A stretch of DNA of 48,567 bases from Planctomycetales bacterium 71-10 (lineage in GTDB: Bacteria > Planctomycetota > Planctomycetia > Isosphaerales > Isosphaeraceae): positions 1 to 48,567 of the forward strand of contig MKTT01000127.1 in NCBI GenBank assembly GCA_001898385.1. Direction: 5' to 3'. Below, piece by piece: positions 1 through 8,700 of this stretch. Every line of letters starts with the position of its first letter. Within the stretch, counting starts at the first letter, position 1. Both the position numbers and the translations under genes were made by a program. Below the pieces are notes generated by a model. The model searched no databases. It was not told the DNA's origin and saw nothing but the letters and a program-made list of their open reading frames with translations.

Positions 1-1
1 C

Positions 2-88
2 CGCGACCTGCTCGACTTCCTCGTCCAAGCCGTCTCCGCCCACCGCTCAGGCGGCGCGCCGCCTTCCCTCGTCCCCGCCGGGGCGTGA
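2..88 (+). CDS. C-terminal fragment of an unidentified protein
   Basis: An open frame enters from the left edge and stops with TGA at 86-88. It gives 28 residues beginning RDLLDFLVQAVSAHR. The RDLLDFL ending resembles the last helix of planctomycete c-type cytochrome or heme-binding proteins, which often end in D-L-x-D-L-L-x-(F/Y)-L, but the fragment is too short to assign. It ends 4 bases before the stop codon of the convergent gene at 93-1262, a normal tail-to-tail arrangement. The start and function lie outside the window. Confidence 0.45.
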   Translation, partial: RDLLDFLVQAVSAHRSGGAPPSLVPAGA

Positions 89-92
89 ACGG

Positions 93-1262
93 TTACTGCC
101 AGAGCGGCCATTCCCCCCGCTCCTGGAGCGCCCGGACTCCCGGGGCCGAGGCGTACATGAGGTCGGCGTTGACGGTCCAGATGAAGAGCATCCCGGCGTC
201 GTGGACCGTCTTGATGACGCGGTCCAGCTCCTCGGCCGGCGGGCGGGGCTCGCCGGGGGTGCCGAGCCGGTGCATCTGGAACAGCGCGTAGCCCAGCCGC
301 GCGACGTCGAGGATCTCGGCGTCGGTGGGGTAGGGGTTCTTGTCGTCGCCGATCCAGGCGAACATCCGGAGGTCGGGGCTGCGGCGATGGGGGATCCGGT
401 TGGGGACGACGCTGAGGCCCAGCCGGAAGGAGAACGGCTCGCCGGCCTTGAGCCGGAAGCCGTCGTCCGAGGGCCGTTCATGGACGACGTACTGGGCCAG
501 GGAGACCGTCGCGTCGTCGCCGTCGCGGCCCGCGACCTTCACGGCCGCCGTGTCGAGGCCCTCGGACGCGCGGGTCGCGCCGCGGTCGGTGAAGATCGCC
601 AGCCCGGCCTTCGGGCTGAAGACTTGCAGGCAGGACGTGAGGGTCGAGAACGTGGCCGCCCCCCCGGCCGGCGGGAGGGCCGCCCAGGGGGAGTCGAAGC
701 CGTTGGAGTCCCTCGTCTTGTGGAGGTGGTGGCGGAAGGCCCCGGCCGCCCGGACCTCGTGGCGGATCTCGGCGACGGCCGCATCCTTCTTCGGCAAGAG
801 CGCGACCTCGCACACGACGACGCCGTCGTTGTAGAACGTGGTCGTCAGCCGGTAGGGGAGGTCGTCGCCGGGCTCGGCGGACCGCAAGGCTCCGCTGGTG
901 GCCAGGACGATCCGCTCCGCGCCCCGGGACGTCGCCGTGGTCTCGCCGACGCCTCCCGGCAGGGCCGAGTCGTAGGGCCCCACGACCAGCCGCGCGGGCG
1001 CGACGAGCCGGACGACGTCGCGGCCGTCCCGCCGGGCCCGGAGCGCCGCGATCATGCCGGTGGTCGGGTCCACGGAGTATTCGAACGTCGGCCCCGCGAC
1101 GACGATCCGGCCGTCGCGCTCGGCGTAGGTGAGGTCCTCGGGCGGGAGCGGCTCCCGAAGCACCTCGGCGATCGGCCGGCTCCGCGGCCCGTCGTCGGCC
1201 CGCGCCGTCCCGCTCCACGTCGCCGCGAGGATGAGAAGCCACCGGAAGCGCAGGCGATTCAT
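93..1262 (-). CDS. secreted protein with a β-sandwich-like N-terminus and a short barrel-like end; possibly truncated glycosidase-like
   Basis: This 389-residue protein starts at the ATG at 1262, which opens a clean signal peptide (MNRLRFRWLLILAATWSGTARA). The frame is open further upstream, but that part reads as low-complexity Pro/Arg. Residues about 40-290 look like a β-rich domain, as in the N-terminal part of some glycoside hydrolases. From about 295 the sequence has the alternating strand/helix pattern of a TIM barrel (RMFAWIGDD, then DVARLGYALFQMHRLG, then a helix and GMLFIWTVNADLMY). It stops at EWPLWQ after only two or three β/α units. I do not recognise the family with confidence. 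The abrupt end suggests a lost C-terminal catalytic barrel, but a naturally short protein is possible. Confidence 0.7.
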   Translation of the reverse strand: MNRLRFRWLLILAATWSGTARADDGPRSRPIAEVLREPLPPEDLTYAERDGRIVVAGPTFEYSVDPTTGMIAALRARRDGRDVVRLVAPARLVVGPYDSALPGGVGETTATSRGAERIVLATSGALRSAEPGDDLPYRLTTTFYNDGVVVCEVALLPKKDAAVAEIRHEVRAAGAFRHHLHKTRDSNGFDSPWAALPPAGGAATFSTLTSCLQVFSPKAGLAIFTDRGATRASEGLDTAAVKVAGRDGDDATVSLAQYVVHERPSDDGFRLKAGEPFSFRLGLSVVPNRIPHRRSPDLRMFAWIGDDKNPYPTDAEILDVARLGYALFQMHRLGTPGEPRPPAEELDRVIKTVHDAGMLFIWTVNADLMYASAPGVRALQERGEWPLWQ

Positions 1263-1408
1263 CGAAGGACTCCCTCGTTGCAGGGGCGGTGTTCCAACGT
1301 CGCATCGCTGGAGCATGAGCGATGATCCGCGTGGTCGCAAGATTCCGGCGAGGTGGGACGAACGCCCCCGGCCGCCGTCGCGCGGAGGGCCTCGACGTCC
1401 GGCCGGGT

Positions 1409-1434
1409 GCGGGCGGGCGGGCGGGCGGGCGGGG
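1409..1434 (+). repeat. GGGC tetranucleotide tract (G-quadruplex-capable)
   Basis: Five consecutive GGGC units end in GGGG. This makes six G-runs separated by single cytosines, in the 250-bp divergent region between the genes starting at 1262 and 1514. It lies about 30 bp upstream of a -10-like TAGGAT at 1464-1469. Such a tract could fold as a quadruplex or vary by slippage. A regulatory role is only inference. Confidence 0.6.
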
Positions 1435-1513
1435 AATTGTCCCCACCCCGGGGCCGCGGCCTGTAGGATGGTCTGACGAGCGTGACCACCAACCTTCATC
1501 GAGGAGAAGGCGC

Positions 1514-2383
1514 ATGAGCATGGAACCAGAGGACGAGGGCCGGGCGTCGGGCGTCTCGCGGCGGGGCTTCGGGGCCGCGACGCTGGCCGTGGGCTTCGCG
1601 GCGGCCGTGCAGCCGGTCTCGGCGCAGACGATCACGACCGACGCGGAGGGGCTGGACGCCGGCGCGGTGGAGATCCCGACGGCCGACGGCAAGATCCCCG
1701 GCTACCGCGCGATGCCGAAGGGGGCCGGGCCGTTCCCGGTGGTCCTGGTCGTCCAGGAGATCTTCGGCGTCCACGAGCACATCAAGGATCTCTGCCGCCG
1801 GCTGGCGAAGCTGGGCTATTACGCGATCGCCCCCGAGTTGTACGCGCGGCAGGGGGACGTCTCCAAGGAGACCGACTTCCGCAAGATCATCGGGGAGGTC
1901 GTCTCCAAGGTCCCGGACTCTCAGGTGATGTCCGACCTGGATTCGGCCGTCGCGCTGGCGAAGTCGGAGAAGGGGGACGTCGAGAAGCTGGCGATCACGG
2001 GCTTCTGCTGGGGCGGTCGGATCGTGTGGCTGTACTCGGCCCACAGCCCGGCCCTCAAGGCGGGCGTGGCTTGGTACGGCCGGCTCGTCGGCGACAAGGA
2101 CGACCTGCACCCCAAGAACCCGATCGACGTCGCGGCGCAGCTCAGGGCGCCCGTCCTGGGCCTGTACGGCGAGGCCGACGGCGGGATCCCCGTGGCCACG
2201 ATCGAGCAGATGCGCGAGGCGGCGAAGGCGGGCAAGGCCGAGGTCGAGATCCACGTCTACCCCGGCGCGCCGCACGCGTTCAACGCCGACTATCGCCCGA
2301 GCTATCGCAAGCTGGAGGCGGAGAACGGCTGGAAGCGGATGCTCGCGTGGTTCGCGAAGCAGGGCGTGCCGCCGAAGGCGTGA
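1514..2383 (+). CDS. Tat-exported dienelactone hydrolase family protein
   Basis: This is a 289-residue α/β-hydrolase of the dienelactone hydrolase family (carboxymethylenebutenolidase-like). Family members hydrolyse lactone or ester bonds through a Cys-Asp-His triad. The triad is visible: C165 in GFCWGG (the G-x-C-x-G elbow), D222 in YGEADGG and H254 in GAPHAF. The N-terminus carries a twin-arginine signal (SRRGFGAATLAVGFAAA), so the enzyme is probably exported folded to the periplasm. That is unusual for classical cytoplasmic chlorocatechol enzymes but common in planctomycetes. GAGGAGAAGG sits just before the ATG at 1514 and fixes the start. No aromatic-degradation genes are adjacent, so the natural substrate is unknown. 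Confidence 0.93.
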   Translation: MSMEPEDEGRASGVSRRGFGAATLAVGFAAAVQPVSAQTITTDAEGLDAGAVEIPTADGKIPGYRAMPKGAGPFPVVLVVQEIFGVHEHIKDLCRRLAKLGYYAIAPELYARQGDVSKETDFRKIIGEVVSKVPDSQVMSDLDSAVALAKSEKGDVEKLAITGFCWGGRIVWLYSAHSPALKAGVAWYGRLVGDKDDLHPKNPIDVAAQLRAPVLGLYGEADGGIPVATIEQMREAAKAGKAEVEIHVYPGAPHAFNADYRPSYRKLEAENGWKRMLAWFAKQGVPPKA

Positions 2384-2400
2384 GCGCCCGGATTCCCAAA

Positions 2401-2424
2401 CGGGGGCGTCGCGCGACGCCCCCG
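2401..2424 (+). terminator. 24-bp GC palindrome after the hydrolase gene
   Basis: A perfect 24-bp palindrome, CGGGGGCGTCGC followed by its complement, starts 17 bases after the hydrolase stop codon. It can form a very strong hairpin. There is no T-run, so terminator function is inferred from position and stem strength only. Confidence 0.5.
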
Positions 2425-2818
2425 GCCTGCACCCGGTCGCGCATGAACAGGGGGCGCCCGGGGACCTCCGGATACCCCGCTTCCCGTCTTGAGAAAAGCG
2501 CGCGCCAATCCCGATTTCCCGCGAACTCCGCTTGAAATCGGCCTCGACGGATCGCTAGACTCCACCCGCCTCGAACGCTTCGGCCCACGGAAGGGACGCA
2601 GAGAGACGGACAGGCTCGCCCCCTTCCCCCGGGTCCACCCGAAACCATCACGAGACCCCCCGGTCTTCGCTCCGAGCCCCGGCCGCCCCCCGGCCCGGCT
2701 CCGCCGAATCAGAGTCGCATCGCCTTTGCGAGTCCTCCGGGCCGCGCGCCGGATCGCGCCGCGCCCCGTGGGGAGGGAACGGATTCAGCCAAGCTCAACC
2801 AACGGAAGGGACTCCGCC
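2425..2818 (+). other. intergenic leader region with a candidate promoter
   Basis: This 394-bp stretch holds no convincing gene. On the plus strand it contains TTGAAA (2532-2537), an 18-bp spacer and TAGACT (2556-2561), a good σ70-type promoter for the gene at 2819. If used, the leader would be about 250 nt. The rest is GC-rich DNA in which I see no conserved structure. A gap-free purine-rich ribosome site (CGGAAGGG) occurs just before the ATG at 2819. Confidence 0.45.
2532..2561 (+). promoter_or_regulatory. candidate σ70-type promoter
   Basis: TTGAAA (2532-2537) and TAGACT (2556-2561) are separated by 18 bp and point toward the gene at 2819. They lie in a locally AT-richer patch of a very GC-rich region. 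Confidence 0.4.
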
Positions 2819-3571
2819 ATGGACAACCGCCCCCTCATCGGCGTCAACATGGATCTCCGGGCTTCGGCCAAGAGCCGCACTCCGCACAGCCTCATGCCGA
2901 CGGGCTACTACGACGCCCTCCTGACCGCCGGCGCCCTGCCGATCATGATCCCGCCGGTCACGCGGGAGAGCGACCTGCTGCCGATCCTGGACAAGCTCGA
3001 CGGCGTGGTCCTCACCGGCGGCGACGACCTCGACCCGCGCAAGATGGGCCTGGCGCCGCACCCGTCGGTCAACGTGATGTCCGAGCGCCGGGAGCTGTCC
3101 GACCGGCTGCTCTGCAAGCTCGTCCAGCAGGAGAAGATCCCGACCCTGGGCATCGGCCTGGGGATGCAGGAGTTGAACGTGGTGGCCGGGGGCGGCCTCT
3201 TCGTCCACCTGCCGGAAGACCTGCCGAAGTGCATCCCGCACTTCGACCCCCACGGCGGCGCGCACCGCCACACGGTCGTCATGCGGCCCAAGACGCGGCT
3301 GGCCGAGATCTACGGCCCGGGCGAGATCCGCGTCAACAGCTACCACCACATGGGCGTCCGCAAGCTCGCCGCGCCGTTCCGCATCGCGGCCCTGGCCCCG
3401 GACGGCCTGATCGAGGCTTATGAGGGGAAGGACCCGGGCTGGTGGGTCGTCGGCGTGCAGTGGCACCCGGAGAACGAGGGCCACATCTCGCTGGACATGC
3501 AGCTCATCGAGTCGTTCGTCGAGTCGGCCCGCGGCTTCCGCAGCGCCCCGGCCCTCGCCCGCGTCGGCTGA
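2819..3571 (+). CDS. peptidase C26 / class-I glutamine amidotransferase-like protein lacking the catalytic cysteine
   Basis: This 250-residue protein has the fold signature of the γ-glutamyl-GABA hydrolase (PuuD, peptidase C26) family. It shows an early PLIGVNMDLR strand, GVVLTGGDDLDP near residue 65, a nucleophile-elbow region near 111-118, and GVQWHPEN with the usual His216 and Glu218. The elbow reads LGIGLGMQEL. Family members have I-C-R-G there, so the nucleophilic Cys is replaced by Gly113. The protein is otherwise of normal length and well conserved, so it is more likely a pseudo-enzyme or binding protein than a decayed gene. It has no signal peptide, so it is probably cytoplasmic. The start is supported by CGGAAGGG upstream. 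Confidence 0.85.
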   Translation: MDNRPLIGVNMDLRASAKSRTPHSLMPTGYYDALLTAGALPIMIPPVTRESDLLPILDKLDGVVLTGGDDLDPRKMGLAPHPSVNVMSERRELSDRLLCKLVQQEKIPTLGIGLGMQELNVVAGGGLFVHLPEDLPKCIPHFDPHGGAHRHTVVMRPKTRLAEIYGPGEIRVNSYHHMGVRKLAAPFRIAALAPDGLIEAYEGKDPGWWVVGVQWHPENEGHISLDMQLIESFVESARGFRSAPALARVG

Positions 3572-3606
3572 CGCCGGCCTCGCGACGGCCCCCGAGAAAC
3601 CCCGAT

Positions 3607-3634
3607 CGGCCCCCGCCCCCCGGAGCGGGGGCCG
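3607..3634. terminator. hairpin between convergent genes
   Basis: CGGCCCCCGC and its exact complement form a 10-bp stem with an 8-base loop, between the stop codons at 3571 (plus) and 3649 (minus). It probably acts as a bidirectional terminator. There is no long T-run. Confidence 0.55.
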
Positions 3635-3648
3635 CGTCGTTTCGAAGC

Positions 3649-5121
3649 CTACCCTTCGGCGACCTCAGCCTTCGGAGCCCCGGGCTTCGGGTAGCCGAAG
3701 AATCCGCGCTCCTTGATGAGGCCGGCCACGGCGGGGGGGACCATCTCCTCCCACGAGGGGTCGCGCTCGGCGATCTTGCGCAGGACGTCGCGCGAGAAGA
3801 TCCGCAGGTAGTCGCGGTTGTAGAAGTCGATGCTCTCGATGTAGCCGTTCTCGCAGAGGTGCTCGTACAGGCCCTGGAGCCGGGGCGGGACCTTCAGCCG
3901 CTGCACGGTCACCAGCTGCCGCGTGGACTCGTCGAACAGCGGGTAGACGTAGAGCTTCAGGTCGTTGCGGAACAGACGGCCGAACGACTCCAGGATCCCC
4001 CCTTCGAGGTGCTCGTAGTACTGCTCGTCGAAGAGGTCGATCAGGCTCGGCACGCCCATCGTGATGCCGATGGGCCGCTTGGTGCAGCGGCGCAGGTACG
4101 AGGCCAGGCGGTAATACTCGAAGTAGTCCGAGATCAGGACGGTGGCGCCGGTGGCGGCCAGGACGTCGGCGCGGGCGAGGAAGTCGTCGTAGTCGATCTC
4201 GCCGTCCGCGCCGCAGGTCGAGCGCAGGTTGCGCATCGTCAGCTCCATGAGCGTGACGACCTCGGGCTCGGCCGACGCCCCCTCCTGCAAGGCGACGTGG
4301 TTGACGAACTGGAGCCGCGCCGCCTGGAGCATGTCCAGGTTGACGTTCGTGACCGGGCGGAACGACCCGCGCTCCACGAGGATGGGCTTCTTGTGCAGCA
4401 CCTCGGAGGGCTGCAAGACCTCGCCGTCGGCGGAGAACATGGCCGCGTCGCTGAGGTCGAGCTGCACGAGCTTCAGGCTCATCAGCCGATGGTCGATCGA
4501 GCCGAATTCCGGCCCGGAGAACTTGACCATGTCGATCTCGATCCGCGCCGAGGACAGGTCGTCGATCAGGGCCCGGATCAGCTCGTCGGGCCTGTCGTAC
4601 AGGTAGAGCGCTCCGTGGATCAGGTTCACGCCGACGACGCCCAGGGCCTGCTGCTGCGAGATGTTGTCCTTGTCGAGCATCCGGACGTGCAGGACGATCT
4701 GGCTGGGGGCCGCGCCGGGGGTGGCCTGGAACTTGATGCCCATCCAGCCGTGGCATTCGTTGGTGCCGAGGTAGTTGCGCGCGGCCACGGTGTCGGCGAA
4801 GGCGAAGAAGTCGGTCTCGGCCCCGCGGCGGGCGCCCAGGCGCTCCTGGAGCAGCGCGTACTCGTAGTTGAGCATCGTCTCCAGGCGATCGCGCGAGACG
4901 TAGCGGATCGAAGGCCCGTAGATGGCGTCGCTGACCGTCATGTCATAGGCCGAGATGCTCTTGGCGATCGTCCCGGCCGCGCCGCCCGCCTGGAAGAACC
5001 AGCGGACGACCTCCTGGCCGGCGCCGATCTCGGCGAACGTGCCGTACTTGCGCTTGTCCAGATTGACGGCGAGCGCCTTCTGCTGGGTCGTCAGGTCGTC
5101 GTGATCGGTCTTCGCTTCCAA
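3649..5121 (-). CDS. conserved ~490-residue protein of uncertain function (often labelled nicotinate-nucleotide adenylyltransferase)
   Basis: I recognise this as a widespread bacterial family carrying inconsistent names, including nicotinate-nucleotide adenylyltransferase and even TonB-dependent receptor. I see no nucleotidyltransferase H-x-G-H motif to support the first and no β-barrel features to support the second. Family-like blocks include GAAGTIAKSISAYD, TNECHGWMGIKFQ, ERGSFRPVTNVNLDML and GGILESFGRLFRN. No signal peptide or membrane span is visible, so it is probably cytoplasmic. The frame is open to an ATG at 5169, but an extended -10 motif overlaps 5160-5168. I therefore prefer the TTG at 5121, which has a GAGGGGGG ribosome site about 7 bases upstream. 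The true function is unknown. Confidence 0.8.
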   Translation of the reverse strand: MEAKTDHDDLTTQQKALAVNLDKRKYGTFAEIGAGQEVVRWFFQAGGAAGTIAKSISAYDMTVSDAIYGPSIRYVSRDRLETMLNYEYALLQERLGARRGAETDFFAFADTVAARNYLGTNECHGWMGIKFQATPGAAPSQIVLHVRMLDKDNISQQQALGVVGVNLIHGALYLYDRPDELIRALIDDLSSARIEIDMVKFSGPEFGSIDHRLMSLKLVQLDLSDAAMFSADGEVLQPSEVLHKKPILVERGSFRPVTNVNLDMLQAARLQFVNHVALQEGASAEPEVVTLMELTMRNLRSTCGADGEIDYDDFLARADVLAATGATVLISDYFEYYRLASYLRRCTKRPIGITMGVPSLIDLFDEQYYEHLEGGILESFGRLFRNDLKLYVYPLFDESTRQLVTVQRLKVPPRLQGLYEHLCENGYIESIDFYNRDYLRIFSRDVLRKIAERDPSWEEMVPPAVAGLIKERGFFGYPKPGAPKAEVAEG

Positions 5122-5159
5122 GCTCTCGCCCCCCTCGGACTCTCCCGGCCGGCCCAGTG

Positions 5160-5168
5160 ATTGTAGCA
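5160..5168 (-). promoter_or_regulatory. extended -10 promoter element
   Basis: Read on the minus strand this is TGCTACAAT, an extended -10 (TGn plus TACAAT). It would start transcription near 5153, giving a leader of about 30 nt before the TTG at 5121. It lies inside the longest possible frame of the downstream gene, which argues against the ATG at 5169. No good -35 box is present. Confidence 0.35.
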
Positions 5169-5750
5169 AGACCGACGCCCGATCGCGTCGGGCGAGGGAT
5201 CTCGTGAAATCCCGAGGATTCTTGAAACCGCGCCGCCCATCTCGCGGACCCTACCTCATGAGAGATCCTATCGTTCCTTGACAATTCGGCCGCATCGCAA
5301 GAGCCCCCCGACCGGGCCCCGGGGGGCCGAGACGCGCCGAGGCCGGCCTGGAGGGACGATGAAGGGGAAACGGCCGTCCTCGCCGATCCCCGCGGCTCGC
5401 CGTCGAAGGTTCCCGAAGTTCGTCGAGAAAGGTATTCGAAAACGACGACCGAACCCACGTTAAAATCCACGCAAACCACAAATTCGCAATCCTTTGCGTC
5501 AAGCCATGGGGCGGCCGGCGAGGACGATCGAACCCAGGCCGGCGGCCCTGCGACCGAGGGGCCGACGAAGCCGCGGACGTCACGGAGGGGGCCTCGCTCG
5601 CGATCCCCGGATACGGCGGGACCGGCCTCCAGGATCTCGAACGGCGCCTCGGGCCGTCGGCCGCTGGACCGTCGCGGGCCGTCGGGGCAGAATGGTGGCG
5701 TCGCGCGTCGCAACCGGCCAGCGCCCTCTCCTCGTCCCGCGGAGCCGCCG
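5169..5750. other. 582-bp divergent intergenic region
   Basis: No convincing gene is present. Short open frames here are Arg/Pro/Gly-rich and look non-coding. The region has an unusually AT-rich island at about 5420-5500, including an element (5421-5474) that recurs upstream of the PEP-CTERM gene at 44518. The island also has a CGCAAA...TTTGCG inverted repeat with 6-bp arms. GGAG at 5741-5744 is the ribosome site for the gene at 5751. Confidence 0.6.
5421..5474 (+). promoter_or_regulatory. AT-rich upstream element, copy 1
   Basis: This copy reads, in order, CGTCG, 6 bp, GTATTC, 13 bp, GAACC, then CACGTTAAAATCCAC, ending CGCAA. The same blocks in the same order, with near-identical spacing, occur at 44373-44432 upstream of a PEP-CTERM gene. 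Here the nearest plus-strand gene starts 277 bp downstream. It may be a promoter, a processed leader or the relic of a lost gene. Confidence 0.45.
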
Positions 5751-8700
5751 ATGGAATCTCGTCACATGTCGCCCGGCCGCTGGGCCGCGGCGGGGATGAT
5801 CGCCCTGATCCTGGGCCTCGCGCCGGCGCTCCGCGCGCAGACGAGCCCGGAGGAGTCGGCGCGGAAGGCCCGGCCGGCCGAGGGCCTGGAGGCGACGCTC
5901 TGGGCCGCCGAGCCCCTGCTGTCCAACCCGACCAGCCTGGACGTCGACTCGCGGGGCCGGGTCTGGGTCGCCGAGGGCCTGAACTACCGCCTCACCCGCG
6001 GCGGCAACAAGCGGTTCCCGAAGGTCGAGGAGGCCGACCGGATCAAGATCCTGGAGGACACCGACGGCGACGGCAAGGCCGACAAGGTCACGGTCTTCGC
6101 CGACCGCATCTTCCCGATCCCGATGGGCCTGGCCGTGGAGGAGCGGTACGACGACGCCGGCAAGTACGCCGGCTGCCGCGTGTACGTCGGCAACAGCCCG
6201 AACATCCTGGTGCTTGAAGACACCGACGGCGACGACAGGGCCGACCGGCGGTCCAACCTCCTGACCGGCTTCGGCGGCCTGGACTCCGACCACGGCGTCC
6301 ACGGCATGACGCTGGGCCTGGACGGCAAGCTCTACTTCACGCACGGCGACGGCTGCTGCTCCGTGCAGGAGGACCGCTCCGAGCGGACCCAGAACTTCGA
6401 CGTGACCGACGCCTCCGGCCGCCGCGTGCGGGCGAACCGGCACGCCAACACGCTGCGAGTCAACCGCGACGGCACCGAGTTCGAGGTCGTCTGCGACGGC
6501 CAGCGCAACAACTACGAGACCTGCCGCAACGCCTTCGGCGAGGGCTTCACCAGCGACAACGACGACGACGGCAACCGCGGCTGCCGCGTCATCCACACGA
6601 TGGACGGCGCGAACTTCGGCTACCGGACGCCCGGCTCCCCCCGCCACTGGGGCGAGGACGTCCCGGGGATCGTCCCCAAGCTCGTCGGCACCGGCAACGG
6701 CAGCCCGTGCGGCATCGCCGCGTACGAGTCGCACGCGATCCCCGGCCTGTTCGGCGGGCTGCTGGAGGCCGAGGCCGGCACGCGCCAGATCAACGCCTTC
6801 CCGCTGACGCGCCACGGCTCGACGTACCGGACCGAGGCGAAGGTGCTGCTGGCCAGCGACGACCCGTGGTTCCGCCCGTCGGACGTCGGCGTGGGCCCGG
6901 ACGGATCGGTGTTCGTCGCCGACTGGTACGACGCGGGCGTCGGCGGCCACGCCTTCGCCGACCAGGACACCGGGCGGATCTACCGCGTCTTCCCGAAGGG
7001 GTCGAAGCCCGCCGCGCCGAAGGTCGATTTCGGCACGGTCGCCGGGCTGATCGAGGCCCTGAAGCTGCCGAACGTCGCCGCGCAGGACGCCGCCCGCCGC
7101 GGCCTGCTCGCGAAGGGCGACGCCGGGGCCGACGCGCTGCTCGCGCTCATCCAGGAAGGTTCGCCCGAGGAGGCCGGCCGCGCCGTGCAGGTGGCCGCGT
7201 CCACGGCGAAGCTCGCCGGGATCGCCGCCGAGATCATCCGGCGTCCCGCCGACTTTCAGAAGGGCGACCCGCGGATCCGCGAGCTGGCCGTCCGGCTCCT
7301 GGGCCGCGACTGCCGCGAGAACGGGGCCGTCGAATACCAGAAGCCCGAGGCGAAGAAGGCCCCCGCGGCGCTCGACCGCCTGGACGTCCTGCTCCCCCTG
7401 GCGACCGACCCGGACGCCGGCGTGCGTCGGGAGCTGATCCTGGCCTTGCGCAACGTCCCGACGCCCCAGGTCGCCGACGCCCTTCGCAAGCTCGTGGCCG
7501 GGTGGGACGGGCGCGACCGCTGGTACCTGGAGGCGCTGGGCCTGGCCCTCGAAAATCGCGAGGCCGAGTTCGTCACGAGCCTGATGGACTCGTCCCTGTT
7601 CGGCGACCCGGCGAAGCTCGACGCGGAATCGACCGACGACAAGGTCGCGCTGCCGCCCTATTTCCCGGTCGACCGCAACGAGACGTTCATCCCGGCCGGC
7701 GCCCCCGAGCCGAACGTCACCGGCCTGGGCAAGTATCTGGGCTTCCTCTGGCGGCTCCAGCGTCCCGAGGCGCTGCCGGCGCTGGAGTCGCTGCTCCCCC
7801 GGCTGAAGGCCCCCGGGCTCCAGCAGGCGGGGGACGACGTCCTGACGCGGATCCGGTCGCCCTACTCGGCCGACGTGGCGGCGATCCTCGCCGAGCGGTC
7901 GGACGAGCCGGCCCGCCGCGCCATCCTGTTCGAGATGCTGGCGACGCAGCTCGCCGGCCCCTGGAAGGAGGCCAAGGACCGCCCGCCGGTCCAGCGGGTC
8001 ATCGAGCGAGCCCTGCGGGAGCCGTCCCAGGCGCGGCAGGGGATCGCGATGGCCGCCGCCACCGGCGAGGCCCGCTACCGCGCGAGGCTGGAGGCGATCG
8101 CCCTGGATCCCGCCGCCCCCGACGAGGTGGCCGCGGCGGCCGTGGAGGCGATCGGTGCCGTCGGCGGGCCCCCCTCGCGGATCCTCTCCGGGCTGGTCGC
8201 CGGCTCGCGCGGCAAGGAGTCGAGCGCCCGCGCCGAGGCCGCCGTCCGGACGCTGCCGAGGTTCTTCGACGCCCGCGACCGCCTGCGCGAGATCCTGACC
8301 GACCGCGCCTTCCCCGCCGCCATCCGCCGCGAGGCCCTCCGGACGCTGGCGAAGCTCCCCGAGGGGGGGCTGCGGCTGGTCGAGATGGCGAAGGCCGGCA
8401 CTCTGCCGGAGGACCTGAAGACCGAGGCGACGACCACGCTGAACGCCTCCGGCGACCGCCGCGTGCGCGAGGCCGCCGCGGCCGTCCTGCCGCTCCCGTC
8501 CACCGCGAGCGGCCGGCCGCTCCCCCCCATCGAGGAATTGCTCCGCCGCGAGGGGGACCCGGCGCGGGGCGAGGCCGTCTTCTTCCGCAAGTCGGCCGAG
8601 GCGTGCGCCTCGTGCCACCGGGTCCAGGGCCGCGGCCGATGGGTCGGGCCCGACCTCTCGACCATCGGCGTGAAGTACGGCAAGGGGGAGCTGCTGAACT

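Noticed and set aside
201..1325. Long plus-strand frame opposite the gene at 93-1262
   Set aside because: Low-complexity Arg/Gly/Val composition with no ribosome site. The minus-strand frame has a signal peptide and normal protein composition.
5494..5799. Open frame of about 100 codons between the AT-rich element and the gene at 5751
   Set aside because: Arg/Pro-rich without domain, no ribosome site at the ATG and poor codon bias. It overlaps the well-supported start at 5751.
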